Assembly: GCA_030849805.1 (NCBI GenBank)
Contig: JASANZ010002246.1
Location: 39,736-103,735, forward strand
Direction: 5' to 3'
DNA length: 64,000 nt
Origin: Sergeia podlipaevii
Lineage: Eukaryota; Euglenozoa; Kinetoplastea; Trypanosomatida; Trypanosomatidae
Below the pieces are notes generated by a model. The model was not told the origin of the DNA. It worked only from the letters and a program-made list of their open reading frames with translations, and did no database searches. Every line of letters begins with the position of its first letter. Position 1 is the stretch's first letter. Made by a program: the position numbers and the translations under genes. Positions 20,501 to 28,654 of this stretch are shown here, piece after piece.

Positions 20501-21326
20501 GCTTGTAGTCCGCTGAGTCGCTGAGAACCATTGGCACCAGCACGGAGCGCTCTGCAATTGTGACCTCGTGCCTTGGCGAGAGCATGCTGGTACCAGTGCC
20601 AGTGCCTCCCACATCTCCCCTCCCTAGCAAATATGCATCGACGATAGAGCCTTCTTCGCTGAACCTCTCATCTCCATCGCTGCAGGTCTGTACGGCATCT
20701 ACCACGTGTAGCGGTAACGACCCAGATGGCAATGTGGCGCTTGATGAGGTAGGTTGTGTTGACGAGGTAGCGGAGGACATGAGCATTGCACACCTTCGAC
20801 GCAGCAACGCCCATTCTTGAAGCAGTGAAGGGAGGTTCAGCTCCATGTCGGTATACTCCGCTGTGGGTGTCAGTGGAGATGCCTCTCCTTCTTCTACCAA
20901 TTCCTTTTTCGTTAACTTTTCCTTTGCTCGTCGCGTCCGCTCTGCTTTAGCTTGACCCTCTGGCTGAGTGCTTATGCTCGATCTCTGCTCCATGTATGTA
21001 GTTGCTGGCATAACAGCGCCTTCTTCTTCTTGTTCATGAACAGATGTGCTTTTGTTTTTATGCCGACCTCTAGCCCCGCCCAGAGCCACAAAACTGGCGC
21101 AAAACATGGTAGAGTGGTCTCTCCTTGCGAAGAGTAGTGGGTGGCTGCGTCGCAGACACATCGCGGCTGATTTGCCACTAAGCTGACGTGAGGCAAGAGC
21201 TCGATTCATAGAAACTGAACGGTCCCTTGCGAGCAATGCCAATCGCTCCGCCGCAGCTGTTGCTATCACAGAGGAGGAGAAGAGGCAAAGTTGGATCTTT
21301 CGCTGCTGCTGTACATTGCGTCGCAT
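14553..21326 (-). CDS. Very large probable mitochondrial protein, 2257 residues
   Basis: The frame is open further upstream only through non-ATG codons; the first ATG is 21326-21324, and a pyrimidine tract with AG ends just 17 nt before it, so I start there. The N-terminus (MRRNVQQQRKIQLCLF...) is rich in Arg, Ser, Ala and Leu with almost no acidic residues for about 75 residues, which fits a mitochondrial presequence. The body is mostly amphipathic, leucine-rich helix with loosely repeated segments of about 35-40 residues, broken by Ser/Ala/Gly linkers, resembling alpha-solenoid organellar RNA-binding proteins (FASTK-like or PPR-like). I see no clear RAP or PPR consensus, so that is inference only. 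It is the second-longest gene of the window after the EGF-like membrane protein. Confidence 0.88.
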   Translation of the reverse strand: MRRNVQQQRKIQLCLFSSSVIATAAAERLALLARDRSVSMNRALASRQLSGKSAAMCLRRSHPLLFARRDHSTMFCASFVALGGARGRHKNKSTSVHEQEEEGAVMPATTYMEQRSSISTQPEGQAKAERTRRAKEKLTKKELVEEGEASPLTPTAEYTDMELNLPSLLQEWALLRRRCAMLMSSATSSTQPTSSSATLPSGSLPLHVVDAVQTCSDGDERFSEEGSIVDAYLLGRGDVGGTGTGTSMLSPRHEVTIAERSVLVPMVLSDSADYKQLSTLFVTATSPSPSATNSSSSSSGANHTMTKEKQYRVSLHGINELCASLFSNTRHDTRNGGEEGSIADLIAILRTYWQLPSKSTAMLSVFAQLECAILEALSSAWRHAASDSAAPADSLAVQRLRNVILCLLLDLSSSHVGMGSQHKARENDKTAHDAAAAATSNTKRAKSMQGTKRERSEVAVRETWARVVRTLTSDLLSPMLLQHKTEKPSAGQKQNKKDTVRGVLVQIGIVRLGTGVATTAGCLDATQAAMWRAQMQVFESQLCDVLRVSTQRVPNMTAMELSDVFCDALESLQLLQRLDTVLPLTFRGQTTECCSALIRHVCQRAAVLPRCVEGKGEAFSPEYAKAMEQYKHVLDDFVAKTLFALETADKVEGLQGGSGGGAEYSTLYARVCTDIFTAAENYVNAYTTVFVASHAERVGGIKKKDEGRPCPPSVSQIDVLVEWKEQERRAALTAAGLDPSASACCLPPSRPALHSEASKLCYVLLCCGYAPSTICTSGVCTGLSAMAATDVTRACAYFSTKFATTALPARIHQAVVGGALALIARYVRDAGRLVISSSDMLENDEGDAHMHKRDSDSREAGGDHGAKAGWSSSSLRRRVARGAQAAMTVPGVVGDMQTSASASTCQWTHTRASQKPRRQQRHGALQHNVVSEFGEDEQGALVVTKAQMEKLVDHTLCVCMDAITECVIRGDVMSVSKLVIAIFPLLDSEGSTTFLMEALELITRQVRDRLSTIGVCELGVVQYTVVRSGLQRCITRVPRSSAEMEAALAELTTLLLPRVSERVSRSLDNRLSAGAPSKAKVSPPFKKISFALDGVVGAAGAAATDAKTRYAPGGFTRGTSPAETRDLLSRFTVAAITCGVGAVASSQLVQLHSSVLAALDGKDLATSATSASTSFLSSIETVERLGRLLAALATHSLPLVRHPKSAYMRTCHTTVNAVVAVQVVTTARMAASLTCIVNDAARGEEWRGRQEESGENETESPSLLDLVYLHKRFALAAVHLLYRVSTTYPVETEPSSLREFRLDVLGPALTAVTTTTSSNDESDPAVTTKATKRKSQVVKSTAATVQPDAGLSLTALEEMAVVMCARSTIHKVSVPFYEGLARAVVRYTAGHPHDHHTRNKPPAARTPDAAAGAVAERLMCAAASICRRSDTTLTSQFVSIADALRGYLTVAQTARVLDDLVGQQVPQDAAPVSKMLRDLVDALQSVSAQADDLHFARWTSSEAAAAAAGRVVVMPLPTLVAVLNTVARYGAMGDIQKHVPYAKLLIRLAKREEERIMTSNCGSSSSEELREKARDHGSLSVCQCGDVVLIASATQSIIIEQQLSGTCVAPLTPDELLVLRRLPRILSVPVLKAAQQCSAFEVPAVLTGFSHIKSSAEWARLDKMSAALEEDSGLGAVGSSESGAIIPQPSAAAPKERNALAKVREHDENIGVRTRVLGAFISSTIRLSPVMTPEGIVACVEAYCRAGMYHPHLFGVLLSRVAEVKQQVSLELVMRLLECGMAAHDNAQVRTACLTAAQPVFISHIRYILQNDPDLLATVAHTSTQIIDLLRACFPQDAISGDVLASIAEYHHSTGFSVTKAALALAAARATGGEGGGGRSASDYNALRILTNHCINALLPTCTPRQVAELVNLLVTCGVRSGALLEAIQKSLLHMEEQQQQSKENGGGAVVDGYALAKLADALQRLFVESSVALSEFFVANTLRLIEAYEAQLEAAGNVTGRSREAGREGAGMKNKRCEIVPARVEAAPQSTDLIQHSVAPAFTIQEATSVLQLLCTIAATRLSVVMHAINALLDYLWLFCSSTSPLSLPSVTPAATATATREGKEEERIVTAASSDGDEAAAAAAAADFMTHAAPTVAQLSIIMGACLEQVNEPQQHIHLVQCCADTLMAQLSSTALSRSSSPLDLTLTVKLARYLVDMGLAQHPALHTLLDSLYEKRGALLRRQVLLATARETLVSAGRDVHPALYDCIVEGKLL

Positions 21327-21342
21327 GGGAAGCAAAGGATAA

Positions 21343-21360
21343 CTAAGAAAGAAAGTAGTA
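21343..21360 (-). promoter_or_regulatory. Trans-splice acceptor for the 2257-residue gene
   Basis: Minus-strand text reads CT/T-rich then AG (complement of 21344-21343), 17 nt before the ATG at 21326. This decides against the upstream TTG-initiated extension of the frame. Confidence 0.6.
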
Positions 21361-21825
21361 AGGCTACAATAATTGATTAGCAACAATTATATATATATAG
21401 TTTCATTAAATGACAAATGTACACCTAAAGAATACTTCAGGTTTTCTATGCTGTCTGGCAAGTCTTTGGAAACATCAAAGAGGAGAGAGGGCAGAGAGAA
21501 TAAACAAAAAAAATAAAAAAACAACGGGTACATGACAAACAGTATGCAAACGGTGAGCATTGGGCAACACAAGAAGCATATCAGTCACTATATATACATA
21601 TATATAAACAGCAATAATTCCTTAGATTCGTTTTCTTTTGACTTTATCTGTCCTCTGTAAAGCAAGAACACACTAAAACAACAAAAACAAAAAAAACATC
21701 AAAACGCACTGTAAGAAGAGGAGCGCAGCCAAAACTAACCACAGCAGCAGCAAAGAGGCCAGTAAATCAAAGCAACCAATGTATGTATATTTGCACTCAA
21801 GGTGTATACACGCGCACGTGCCACG

Positions 21826-21828
<3 letters not shown>
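21361..21828. other. Intergenic region, no gene seen
   Basis: AT-rich spacer between the 2257-residue gene and the phosphatase gene; includes a TATA run near 21390 and 21590-21607. Probable 3' UTR of the phosphatase mRNA. No supportable ORF or RNA gene. Confidence 0.6.

Positions 21829-21869
<41 letters not shown>
21829..21869. repeat. CA dinucleotide microsatellite
   Basis: About 41 bp of uninterrupted CA/AC repeat ending 27 bp from the stop of the phosphatase gene, so it should lie in that gene's 3' UTR as a GU-rich tract in RNA. Confidence 0.95.
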
Positions 21870-21870
<1 letters not shown>

Positions 21871-21895
21871 TCATGCACATCTATCCACTCTCAAT

Positions 21896-23980
21896 TTAGC
21901 TAAATACTTTCCCATACCTTAGAATAGACCTAACATCTGGCACTACTAGCAAGCACTCCAAGAACGGCATCAGCGCAAGCAGAAGCTCATCATTTTCAAT
22001 CGCCCCACCGGCGTCGTCCTCTTCTCCATCGGCCGCCGTCATCTCGGCCATTGCCGCTCGATGTGCCTCGATGGATGGAATGTAAGGAGGCACGATGATA
22101 GCGTTGTCTCGGTTCAACAGCGTGCATTCTTCGCAGTTGTCGACCATGACGACTAGCTCAGGGGGCACCTTCAGAGTGCGCAGGTCCTTCATCAGGATCT
22201 TGGCATTGACGTTGAAGAGAGGCCGCTCATCTTCCAGGTGCTGCTGCGATGACTTGCTTTCCTCATCGATACTGGTGCTCTCACCACCACCGCCGTCACC
22301 TGACTCCTCCACGCCAGGCGCGGCCGCTGCCGCTCCTTTAGGTGTGTACATGGTAGCACTGTCCAAAACCACAGCGGGGAGACTTTTATTCCGCGAGGAA
22401 GCAAGCAGCTTGGCCAGTGCCCCACGAGTCACTACACGGCAGTCTTGTCTGTAGTATCGGTCCTTAATGAGGTCGTCAGGATCAATACGGCGCAGGATGG
22501 TGTCGGCATAGGGTTTGGAGGCCGAGGTGAACAACACCAAGTTGAACAGTTTCGCCATGGTGCTCAGAAACAACTGTGCGTTTGGGCGTACCCAGACATG
22601 AAAGAGCTCGGCGCCAGAGGCCGTGGGGATAACTTCTGAAAACGTTGGAGGACCTTGCATGCTAGCTGTAGAGGTCGACACATAGCACAGGGTTTCATCC
22701 AGATCCATGACCAGTACCTTCTGACGCGTCGCTTGATACGATAGCACATGATGGGCGGTGATAGAGGCGATGAGATGGGTAGGGTGGCGCGAGGACTTGA
22801 GGTCTAAGTGACGCGTGCTCACTCGACGATACACCACTGACGGGATGCCCGCAGCCGCACCACCCACACCACAGCTGCCAGGCTTCTGGCGCACCATCAT
22901 CTTCGAACTTGAGCTGACGTTCCCGCCACCGCTGCTGGCACAGCCGCTAAGGCTTGCCCTACTCTCTGTGTCACTGCTCAGCATTGCGCGTGGCCGTCCA
23001 GCCATGAGAGTCCCTGTGCCCACTCCACCATCTAGGCTCCCTATCCCTCCTCGCAATCTGCGTACGGTCATCGTGGTAGGATCGGAGACCGCACTTGTGG
23101 CGGAGCTGCTGTAGTCGTAGTCCTCCGCGCCAACACCTCCTCCTCCTCCAGCGCGACCCCCGACCTTTTTCCCGTAATGCGGAGGCCACTGCGGCGCCGG
23201 GTGACGCACCGGCAGCGTCGACACCGTTGGCTGCTGGATAGGCCCTATAACAATACTGACCAGCTGGTGCAGACTGTGGGAGTAGCTAAGAGGAAAATAA
23301 CTAGGCAACAGCACCGCACCCGGCACAAGTTGCAGCCAGCGTGCCTTCTCTCCCTTCTTCCCGGTGAGAATGCAACGACGAATGTAGACGGCACTTTCAT
23401 CCGTGTCATCACCGTCCAGGGAACTTGTGTCTGCCTCAGTCTTGCGCTCCATGCCAGCGGCAGTCGCACCCCCACCGCCACGGGTGCTGCTACTGCCTTT
23501 CTTATCATCACTGCTCACCGCCTGCAACTGTGACCGCTGCGCACCACTACTGTAGTCACTCGTCACAACGCCCGCGTCACTGTAGCCAAGCCCGCTGTCA
23601 TCACGCTCGGATGCGCTACTGGTGTCTGCCTCCTCGTCCTTCTTCGCACCGTCACTAAGGGGGTGGTCGCGGGCACCCACCACGGCACGTCCTTCGCCAG
23701 CATCCTCACCGTCACTGCCACTCTTCTTACTTTTCCTACGAATGCTACAGCGCAGTTCGTCGAGTGCTCGGAGTTTGCACGCGTGAAGTTTCCCCCGTGA
23801 AAGTGGAAATGCCCGATGGCTACGGCCAATAAAAAAGAAGAAGAGCACATAAAGGGTATCACCTAACATGCCAATCGCCTCGACACCATCACTAACGAGA
23901 GAAAAGAGAGCATAGACAACGTATGGAAGCAGCACCGACTCACATGACCAGCGAGCAAACGTAGCAACTTCATTCAGCAT
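21896..23980 (-). CDS. Membrane-anchored NIF/FCP1-type (HAD) phosphatase
   Basis: First in-frame ATG at 23980-23978 gives 694 residues. The C-terminal third is a NIF/FCP1-like HAD phosphatase: the nucleophile motif DLDET is at about residues 426-430, followed by a motif-II-like LFTSASKPYAD and a motif III/IV-like VVMVDNCEE, then DNAIIVPPYIP. The N-terminal 60 residues have two hydrophobic stretches, so the enzyme is probably membrane anchored, like Dullard/NEM1 phosphatases that act on lipin at the ER/nuclear envelope, rather than a soluble RNA polymerase II CTD phosphatase. Residues about 80-370 are Ser/Gly/Asp-rich and probably disordered. An Ala/Gly/Ser/Glu-rich insert interrupts the catalytic domain between the Tyr-Tyr-Arg region and the KDL motif. 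Family call is firm; substrate is inference. Confidence 0.88.
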   Translation of the reverse strand: MLNEVATFARWSCESVLLPYVVYALFSLVSDGVEAIGMLGDTLYVLFFFFIGRSHRAFPLSRGKLHACKLRALDELRCSIRRKSKKSGSDGEDAGEGRAVVGARDHPLSDGAKKDEEADTSSASERDDSGLGYSDAGVVTSDYSSGAQRSQLQAVSSDDKKGSSSTRGGGGATAAGMERKTEADTSSLDGDDTDESAVYIRRCILTGKKGEKARWLQLVPGAVLLPSYFPLSYSHSLHQLVSIVIGPIQQPTVSTLPVRHPAPQWPPHYGKKVGGRAGGGGGVGAEDYDYSSSATSAVSDPTTMTVRRLRGGIGSLDGGVGTGTLMAGRPRAMLSSDTESRASLSGCASSGGGNVSSSSKMMVRQKPGSCGVGGAAAGIPSVVYRRVSTRHLDLKSSRHPTHLIASITAHHVLSYQATRQKVLVMDLDETLCYVSTSTASMQGPPTFSEVIPTASGAELFHVWVRPNAQLFLSTMAKLFNLVLFTSASKPYADTILRRIDPDDLIKDRYYRQDCRVVTRGALAKLLASSRNKSLPAVVLDSATMYTPKGAAAAAPGVEESGDGGGGESTSIDEESKSSQQHLEDERPLFNVNAKILMKDLRTLKVPPELVVMVDNCEECTLLNRDNAIIVPPYIPSIEAHRAAMAEMTAADGEEDDAGGAIENDELLLALMPFLECLLVVPDVRSILRYGKVFS

Positions 23981-24723
23981 AGTAATAAAAAATAACCCAC
24001 ACACTTTAGTTTAATATACGATACTATTTCCACTTCGTATAATCAACTTTTGATACCTAATGCAAGAAGTCAAACTTATATGATAATAAAAGCAAGAAAA
24101 TAGATGGACAACTAAATAGATAGCTCTAAACGTGGGCTTTTTTTTTTTTTGTATGTGTAAACTTTTTAAGACAAAAGCTGCACAAACCCTACCCGTGTCA
24201 AAGACGCGCGCACTTTTATATTTATGAGTTGCTGCGTGTATATGTATGTATGCGTGTGTGTGTGCGTACACAACATGCTATACGATATTTGTATCATAAA
24301 TAAAAGACAGCAAAAAGGCAAAAAGAAAAGAAGAAGTGATACGAGCAACAAAAAAAACAACAACACGAAATCATTTAAAAAAAAAATATATGCCTTTCGA
24401 AAAATCTAATATCGGATATGCAAGTCTATACATTACCCATATATACATAAGGAAACAATAGAGCCCGCCTCGCGACTCTTAGTGACGAGCAAGTTGCGGA
24501 CATCATCTACCTTTCCTTTCGTCTTCGTTTTTTTATTCTTTTTCTTTCTTCTTGCATGCGATCTATTAATCGTTTGATTGTTAGTTATAAACAAAGAAAG
24601 AGAGAGAAAAAAAAAGCGGAGAGAAACGCACTCCCGTCGAGTAGCACGACGCTCTCCCTCACTCCCCTCCTCTTCTCACCTTCTCCGCTTTTTTGATTGT
24701 TTGCTTGCCTGTATTTAACACAG
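23981..24723. other. Intergenic region, no gene seen
   Basis: AT-rich spacer between the phosphatase and PPAN genes with A and T homopolymers and a GT-rich run near 24251-24267. GA-rich text at 24592-24623 is close to the PPAN stop and is probably 3' UTR. Nothing further supportable. Confidence 0.6.
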
Positions 24724-25833
24724 TTATTCGACATCACCAGAGTACCCATCGCCATCGCCGCCACCATCCACCTCAAAGGGGTTCTCGGCTTGCTGCTTCA
24801 TCGCGACTTCACGGCGCTGCCGCTTGCGATCAACCTTATCTTCCTTCGCGCGACGCTTGCGGTCCACGTTTGCATCCTGCTCAGCCTTGCGCTTGGCCTT
24901 CTCCGTTTTCCTTGCGCGCACCTTGGAGGCATTTTCCTGGATCTCCCGCGCGGACTTCTTCTCTATACTGTGATAGATGACCTCACCCGACGCAAAGCCG
25001 TTCTCCACCTTGATGAGCTGCAGCGTCATGCGTGGCCCAATCTCCTGCAACTTGATGCGACACTGCTCGCGGTGCTGACGGAATGGGGCGGCCAGAGGGA
25101 CCTCCTCGCCTTCACCATCTGTGTCCGACCACGCATCCTCGCGTTCTAGAACGTCATCAATAGTCTCAAGCGTGCCGAGCTTGGTTGGCCGCCGGTTCTC
25201 AAGAAGCTTCTTCACAGTTTTGGTCACTCCGGTTGTCTTGGCATTGATGAAGTAGTGCCTCACCTCCACGACGTGCTCGACGTGGTCGTAGTGAAAAAGG
25301 CAAATGCGCTGAATGTCGGAGTTCTTGACGAGCTGAATGTTTATTGTAGGGAACATGGCACGGAAGGTGGCCTCCAGCACTGGTACCTCAAGCCTGCGCG
25401 CGGCATCGGGGTGAGAGAAGTTATTCAGCACCACAATCGGTGCCACCTCCCACACAGCCCTGTCAAGTGCAACAGGCCGGCGCTGCGTCGCGACGATATC
25501 ATTCCTGAGAGTGAAGCTAAGGACACGGAAGGTGAGGGTGGGACCATTGAAGAAGCGCATGATGCGCAAAGACGTGCCATGCGACGGTGCCGTGAACAGT
25601 TGCATGTGCGAGACACTGAAGGTGGATGCAATGGCTAAGAAGTCCTTAAGAGACTTGTTGTCGCCGTGCAGCTTCTTGCTACTCCATGGTAGAAACACGT
25701 TACGCCACTCATGCATGAGCGCACGCACGTTGGGACCAACATCACCGCGGTAGATAATAATAGACTTTGGCGTGGCCTTATCGGCCTCGGTGGTATCCAC
25801 CGTACCCGGCATCTTGTTGCCGCCTTTCCCCAT
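24724..25833 (-). CDS. PPAN: PPAN/SSF1 (Peter Pan) Brix-domain ribosome biogenesis factor
   Basis: 369 residues from ATG 25833-25831. The Brix fold covers about residues 20-230: the start PKSIIIYRGDVG, the RNA-binding LFTAPSHGTSLRIMRF segment, GPTLTFRV, and the later MFPTINIQLVKNSDIQRI and HYDHVEHVVEVRHY are typical of the SSF1/Peter Pan branch. A conserved GPRMTLQLIKVENG element follows and the C-terminus is highly basic (Lys/Arg repeats with KAEQD, KRKA) as for nucleolar proteins. Family members act in the nucleolus in 60S subunit assembly, linking 27S pre-rRNA processing to 5S RNP and RPF2/RRS1-linked steps. Length is near the family norm. Neighbours are unrelated, as usual in trypanosomatid polycistrons. 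Confidence 0.93.
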   Translation of the reverse strand: MGKGGNKMPGTVDTTEADKATPKSIIIYRGDVGPNVRALMHEWRNVFLPWSSKKLHGDNKSLKDFLAIASTFSVSHMQLFTAPSHGTSLRIMRFFNGPTLTFRVLSFTLRNDIVATQRRPVALDRAVWEVAPIVVLNNFSHPDAARRLEVPVLEATFRAMFPTINIQLVKNSDIQRICLFHYDHVEHVVEVRHYFINAKTTGVTKTVKKLLENRRPTKLGTLETIDDVLEREDAWSDTDGEGEEVPLAAPFRQHREQCRIKLQEIGPRMTLQLIKVENGFASGEVIYHSIEKKSAREIQENASKVRARKTEKAKRKAEQDANVDRKRRAKEDKVDRKRQRREVAMKQQAENPFEVDGGGDGDGYSGDVE

Positions 25834-26461
25834 TGTTAATATATATATATGATAAAAATCGGCGCACTGAGGTGTGAAAAAAAAAGGTAATTATGTCTAC
25901 CCTTTAGATAGGCTTATATACGTGGATTGTGGTGCCTCTTTCCTAATGTATTCCTGTGAGCTCCTCCCTGGTGAATGATGCACAAGGGGTAAGGACAGAA
26001 AAATTAATAACAAACCTATCACGCTATGCTCTATGGTACCAACACAAAGACACACACACACACACGTACACATGGCAGCAGTCAGAATAGGCAGAGAGAG
26101 AGAGAGAGAGAAGGGGACGAATGCAAAAGCTAAGCCATAAACCTCATCATACCAGCAGATGAAGATGCAAAGAAAAAAAAAAGGCGGCGACAATAGTGAC
26201 TGAAGCCCAAATAATGATCAAAGTGTCATGCAAAGGAAAAAAAAAATCGATATGAGACGAAACCGATAACACACATTAAAGTCGGANGGGGGAGAGGAGC
26301 ACGCAACACAACAACGTACATCCAAAGAAATAGATGCTCCAATGATCAAAAGCAAAAAACAAAGAGAGAGAGAGAGAACAACCCGCCATCGATACCTATA
26401 ACTGATGAAGACACTTACCAACACGCATAAAATCTCTCTCTTTCTTCCCTTCTCCCCTCAC
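25834..26461. other. Intergenic region with GA tract and one ambiguous base
   Basis: AT-rich spacer. A GA repeat at about 26094-26113 is a pyrimidine tract on the minus strand and the likely splice signal for PPAN; a CA repeat lies near 26046-26064 and a second GA tract near 26363-26378. Base 26287 is N, the only ambiguous base I noticed in the window. No gene seen. Confidence 0.6.
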
Positions 26462-27259
26462 TCAATCGAGATAATAGTCATGCTTTGGTGCCTCTCCCTT
26501 CATCAAAGCATCGTACTGCTGCGCACACTCTTCGATAACCTTCAGGGCGTATTCAGCATCGCGGAATTCACCGCCAAACGCAAATTCGTTTTGCTTCTTT
26601 CCATCCGTGGTCTTGTAGTTGAGATACCAGTCCACAATGGCGTCTCGCACACTCGCGGGCACATCGCGTATTGACTTGTATCCGCCATTGCCGTCTTCCA
26701 CAGGTGCGGTGATGATCTTCCAGTCCGTCTCCCCTTCATCAATGAGGCCGAGGATCCCCAGCACGCGTGCTGGCGTGCTCACTCCTGTTGAGCATTTTGG
26801 GCCAAGGAAGACCACATCGATGGGATCTCCATCTCCACGACACTTGGTGTCCACGTCAACGTGATCGGGGTTCTCCCAAGTCTGAGGAATAAAACCATAA
26901 TTGAAAGGAAGATTGCCGTACGAGAAGAAGCGCAGTAGCTGGTCTGGTTTCTTCTTAAAAATGTCCTGCGCGATCGGGTTGTGCCTTTCGCTCTTGAGCA
27001 ACTCCAGCTTGGCGCGGGTGCCAACTGGAATTTCATTGACAAAAGTGACGACGGTGGGGTCCCTTGTGCTTGGCGATGCCGCAGCTGGCCGCCTAGGAAT
27101 GTGATGCCATGCGGAGATGTCGGTGGCTGGGTCGTCTGGCTTCTGGGCGAAGATCCGCCAAGATCGGGTCCCAGGCTCTCCACGCTCCACAAGACGATAA
27201 GAAGGAAGCGAGAAACAAGACGCGGCCGCTGGAATAAGAGAAAAAAGAGTGCGGCGCAT
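26462..27259 (-). CDS. Inorganic pyrophosphatase (family I), probably mitochondrial
   Basis: First ATG at 27259-27257 gives 265 residues. Family I soluble pyrophosphatase hydrolysing PPi to two phosphates with Mg2+: the signature DGDPIDV has its three acidic metal ligands at about D143, D145 and D148; EIPVGTRAKLEL matches the active-site strand, and SYGNLPFNYGFIPQTW the conserved Tyr/Pro loop. It lacks the long EF-hand-bearing N-terminal extension of the trypanosomatid acidocalcisomal enzyme. The start MRRTLFSLIPAAASCFSLPSY is basic and hydrophobic, fitting a mitochondrial presequence, so I infer the mitochondrial isoform. Upstream in-frame codons to 27295 begin with TTG and are not used. Confidence 0.93.
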   Translation of the reverse strand: MRRTLFSLIPAAASCFSLPSYRLVERGEPGTRSWRIFAQKPDDPATDISAWHHIPRRPAAASPSTRDPTVVTFVNEIPVGTRAKLELLKSERHNPIAQDIFKKKPDQLLRFFSYGNLPFNYGFIPQTWENPDHVDVDTKCRGDGDPIDVVFLGPKCSTGVSTPARVLGILGLIDEGETDWKIITAPVEDGNGGYKSIRDVPASVRDAIVDWYLNYKTTDGKKQNEFAFGGEFRDAEYALKVIEECAQQYDALMKGEAPKHDYYLD

Positions 27260-27646
27260 GTCTATATGTATATCTGCTGAGAGGGGCTTGCTCAATGCGA
27301 CTGCACTAGATAGTGTGACGGAGACCTGGGATAATTACATAATGTCAGGGAAAGAACCGATAGTCTTCAAGAAAAAAAAATCACAAAAGTACGCTAGTTA
27401 TTTTTACAAACTCAGTGCACATGGGCTGCAGTTCCTGACAGATATGTTCAACGTAGCTATCATCTATGCTCTCCCTATTATTTTTTTCGCAACCAGTTCA
27501 ATGAAGAAAAGAACGCAAGCCCAGACGCAAGCATTAAATAAAGATGCCCTGTTTCCCCGCGCAACCTACAAACCGCAACATTTCTCTCTCTCTCTCACTC
27601 TAGACAATACACTTTGCATGTATGAGCAGTACTGCCCTCGCTCTGT
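27260..27646. other. Intergenic region, no gene seen
   Basis: 387 bp between the pyrophosphatase start and the SFT2 stop, AT-rich, with a short CT run near 27584-27598. It should contain the SFT2 3' UTR and the pyrophosphatase splice acceptor. Confidence 0.55.
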
Positions 27647-28309
27647 TCACCCACTCACCAAGTTACAGCAGCCCGAGATTGCCTGCCAAAGTACAGAAAA
27701 CACTGGTTTCAGAATAGCTGAGGCATAGCCTACAACAAACGATATCGTGTGACGTGCGTATGGTATAAAGCTGAGCGCATACCACAAAATAGCGCCAACT
27801 TGAGTGACGGCAAAGATCAAACACAGAATACGGGACTTGAGCCATAGCGCGGACATGAGTGTTAACACGATAGCCCCCACGTAAAGACACGCTGCTTCAA
27901 ACCTGTTGCGACTGAACATGTTCTTGATTTGATAAGAAATACCAACCAGAAAGGTGGTGGAGCCCATACAGAATACATTGCCTACTGTGATAAAAAAAGC
28001 AAACTTGCGGGGGAAGAGCATCATAGAGATGGCGAGAAATATAAACAGGAGTCCCATGCCGATACACAGAAAAAACCCGATGATACGCTGCTGATAAGTG
28101 AGGTTGGCGAGTTCGCCGAGACTCTCAGCATAAGACTGCTCCTCAGGTATACCGAGCAGTGCCTCATCAGTAGGCGGTTCATCCGTAAAGGCAGTGCGGG
28201 CCTTGTGCTTGAATGTGTCCCAGTATCCCCCAAACGTTTTGCCGTCATCGCCATTGAGGCTCGCGGTTCCACCAAGATTAGAGTGTCGCCCTACGCCGTT
28301 GCCTGACAT
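27647..28309 (-). CDS. SFT2: SFT2-family vesicle transport membrane protein
   Basis: First in-frame ATG at 28309-28307 gives 220 residues. An N-terminal hydrophilic part of about 80 residues precedes four hydrophobic spans: around the GFFLCIGMGLLFIFLAISMM stretch, FAFFITVGNVFCMGSTTFLVG, ACLYVGAIVLTLMSALWL, and a span before the short FIPYAR motif that is a family hallmark. SFT2/Got1-like proteins are small four-pass Golgi and endosome membrane proteins that help endosome-to-Golgi vesicle fusion. Both ends face the cytosol by family analogy. Length and motif order are normal. Family call is firm; the specific trafficking step is inferred. Confidence 0.9.
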   Translation of the reverse strand: MSGNGVGRHSNLGGTASLNGDDGKTFGGYWDTFKHKARTAFTDEPPTDEALLGIPEEQSYAESLGELANLTYQQRIIGFFLCIGMGLLFIFLAISMMLFPRKFAFFITVGNVFCMGSTTFLVGISYQIKNMFSRNRFEAACLYVGAIVLTLMSALWLKSRILCLIFAVTQVGAILWYALSFIPYARHTISFVVGYASAILKPVFSVLWQAISGCCNLVSG

Positions 28310-28654
28310 GATTAATATATATCGGCGTTCTATATCGGTTTGCACAATGAACAATCAATGTACGTGTGTGCACAATTGCTTGATAGATCAAAAGAAAAAG
28401 AAGAAGAAAAAAAGACAATTGGATAGCATAAACACAGCAAAAAGGAGGAGGGGCAAAGAAGAGTAAGTGTAGCTACAAAGTAAAGTTACAGGACAGTAAG
28501 AACATAAAGGCAAAAAGAATATCATTTCCGTGTATTCCCATTCTCATTTTTATATGCATTGACATAAGTCTTTGTGCTCTTTTTCCTTTTCTTTCTGCTT
28601 CTTATAGCGGTTTATGTCAAGCAACTAAAGCGGAGCATATCCACCGCCACCGCT
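28310..28654. other. Intergenic region, no gene seen
   Basis: 345 bp, AT-rich with A-rich runs at 28391-28416. UTR sequence of the flanking minus-strand genes; no ORF or RNA gene supported. Confidence 0.55.

Noticed and set aside
21327..21386. Upstream extension of the 2257-residue frame from a TTG
   Set aside because: No ATG in the extension and the predicted splice acceptor at 21343 lies inside it, so it cannot be translated from the mature mRNA.
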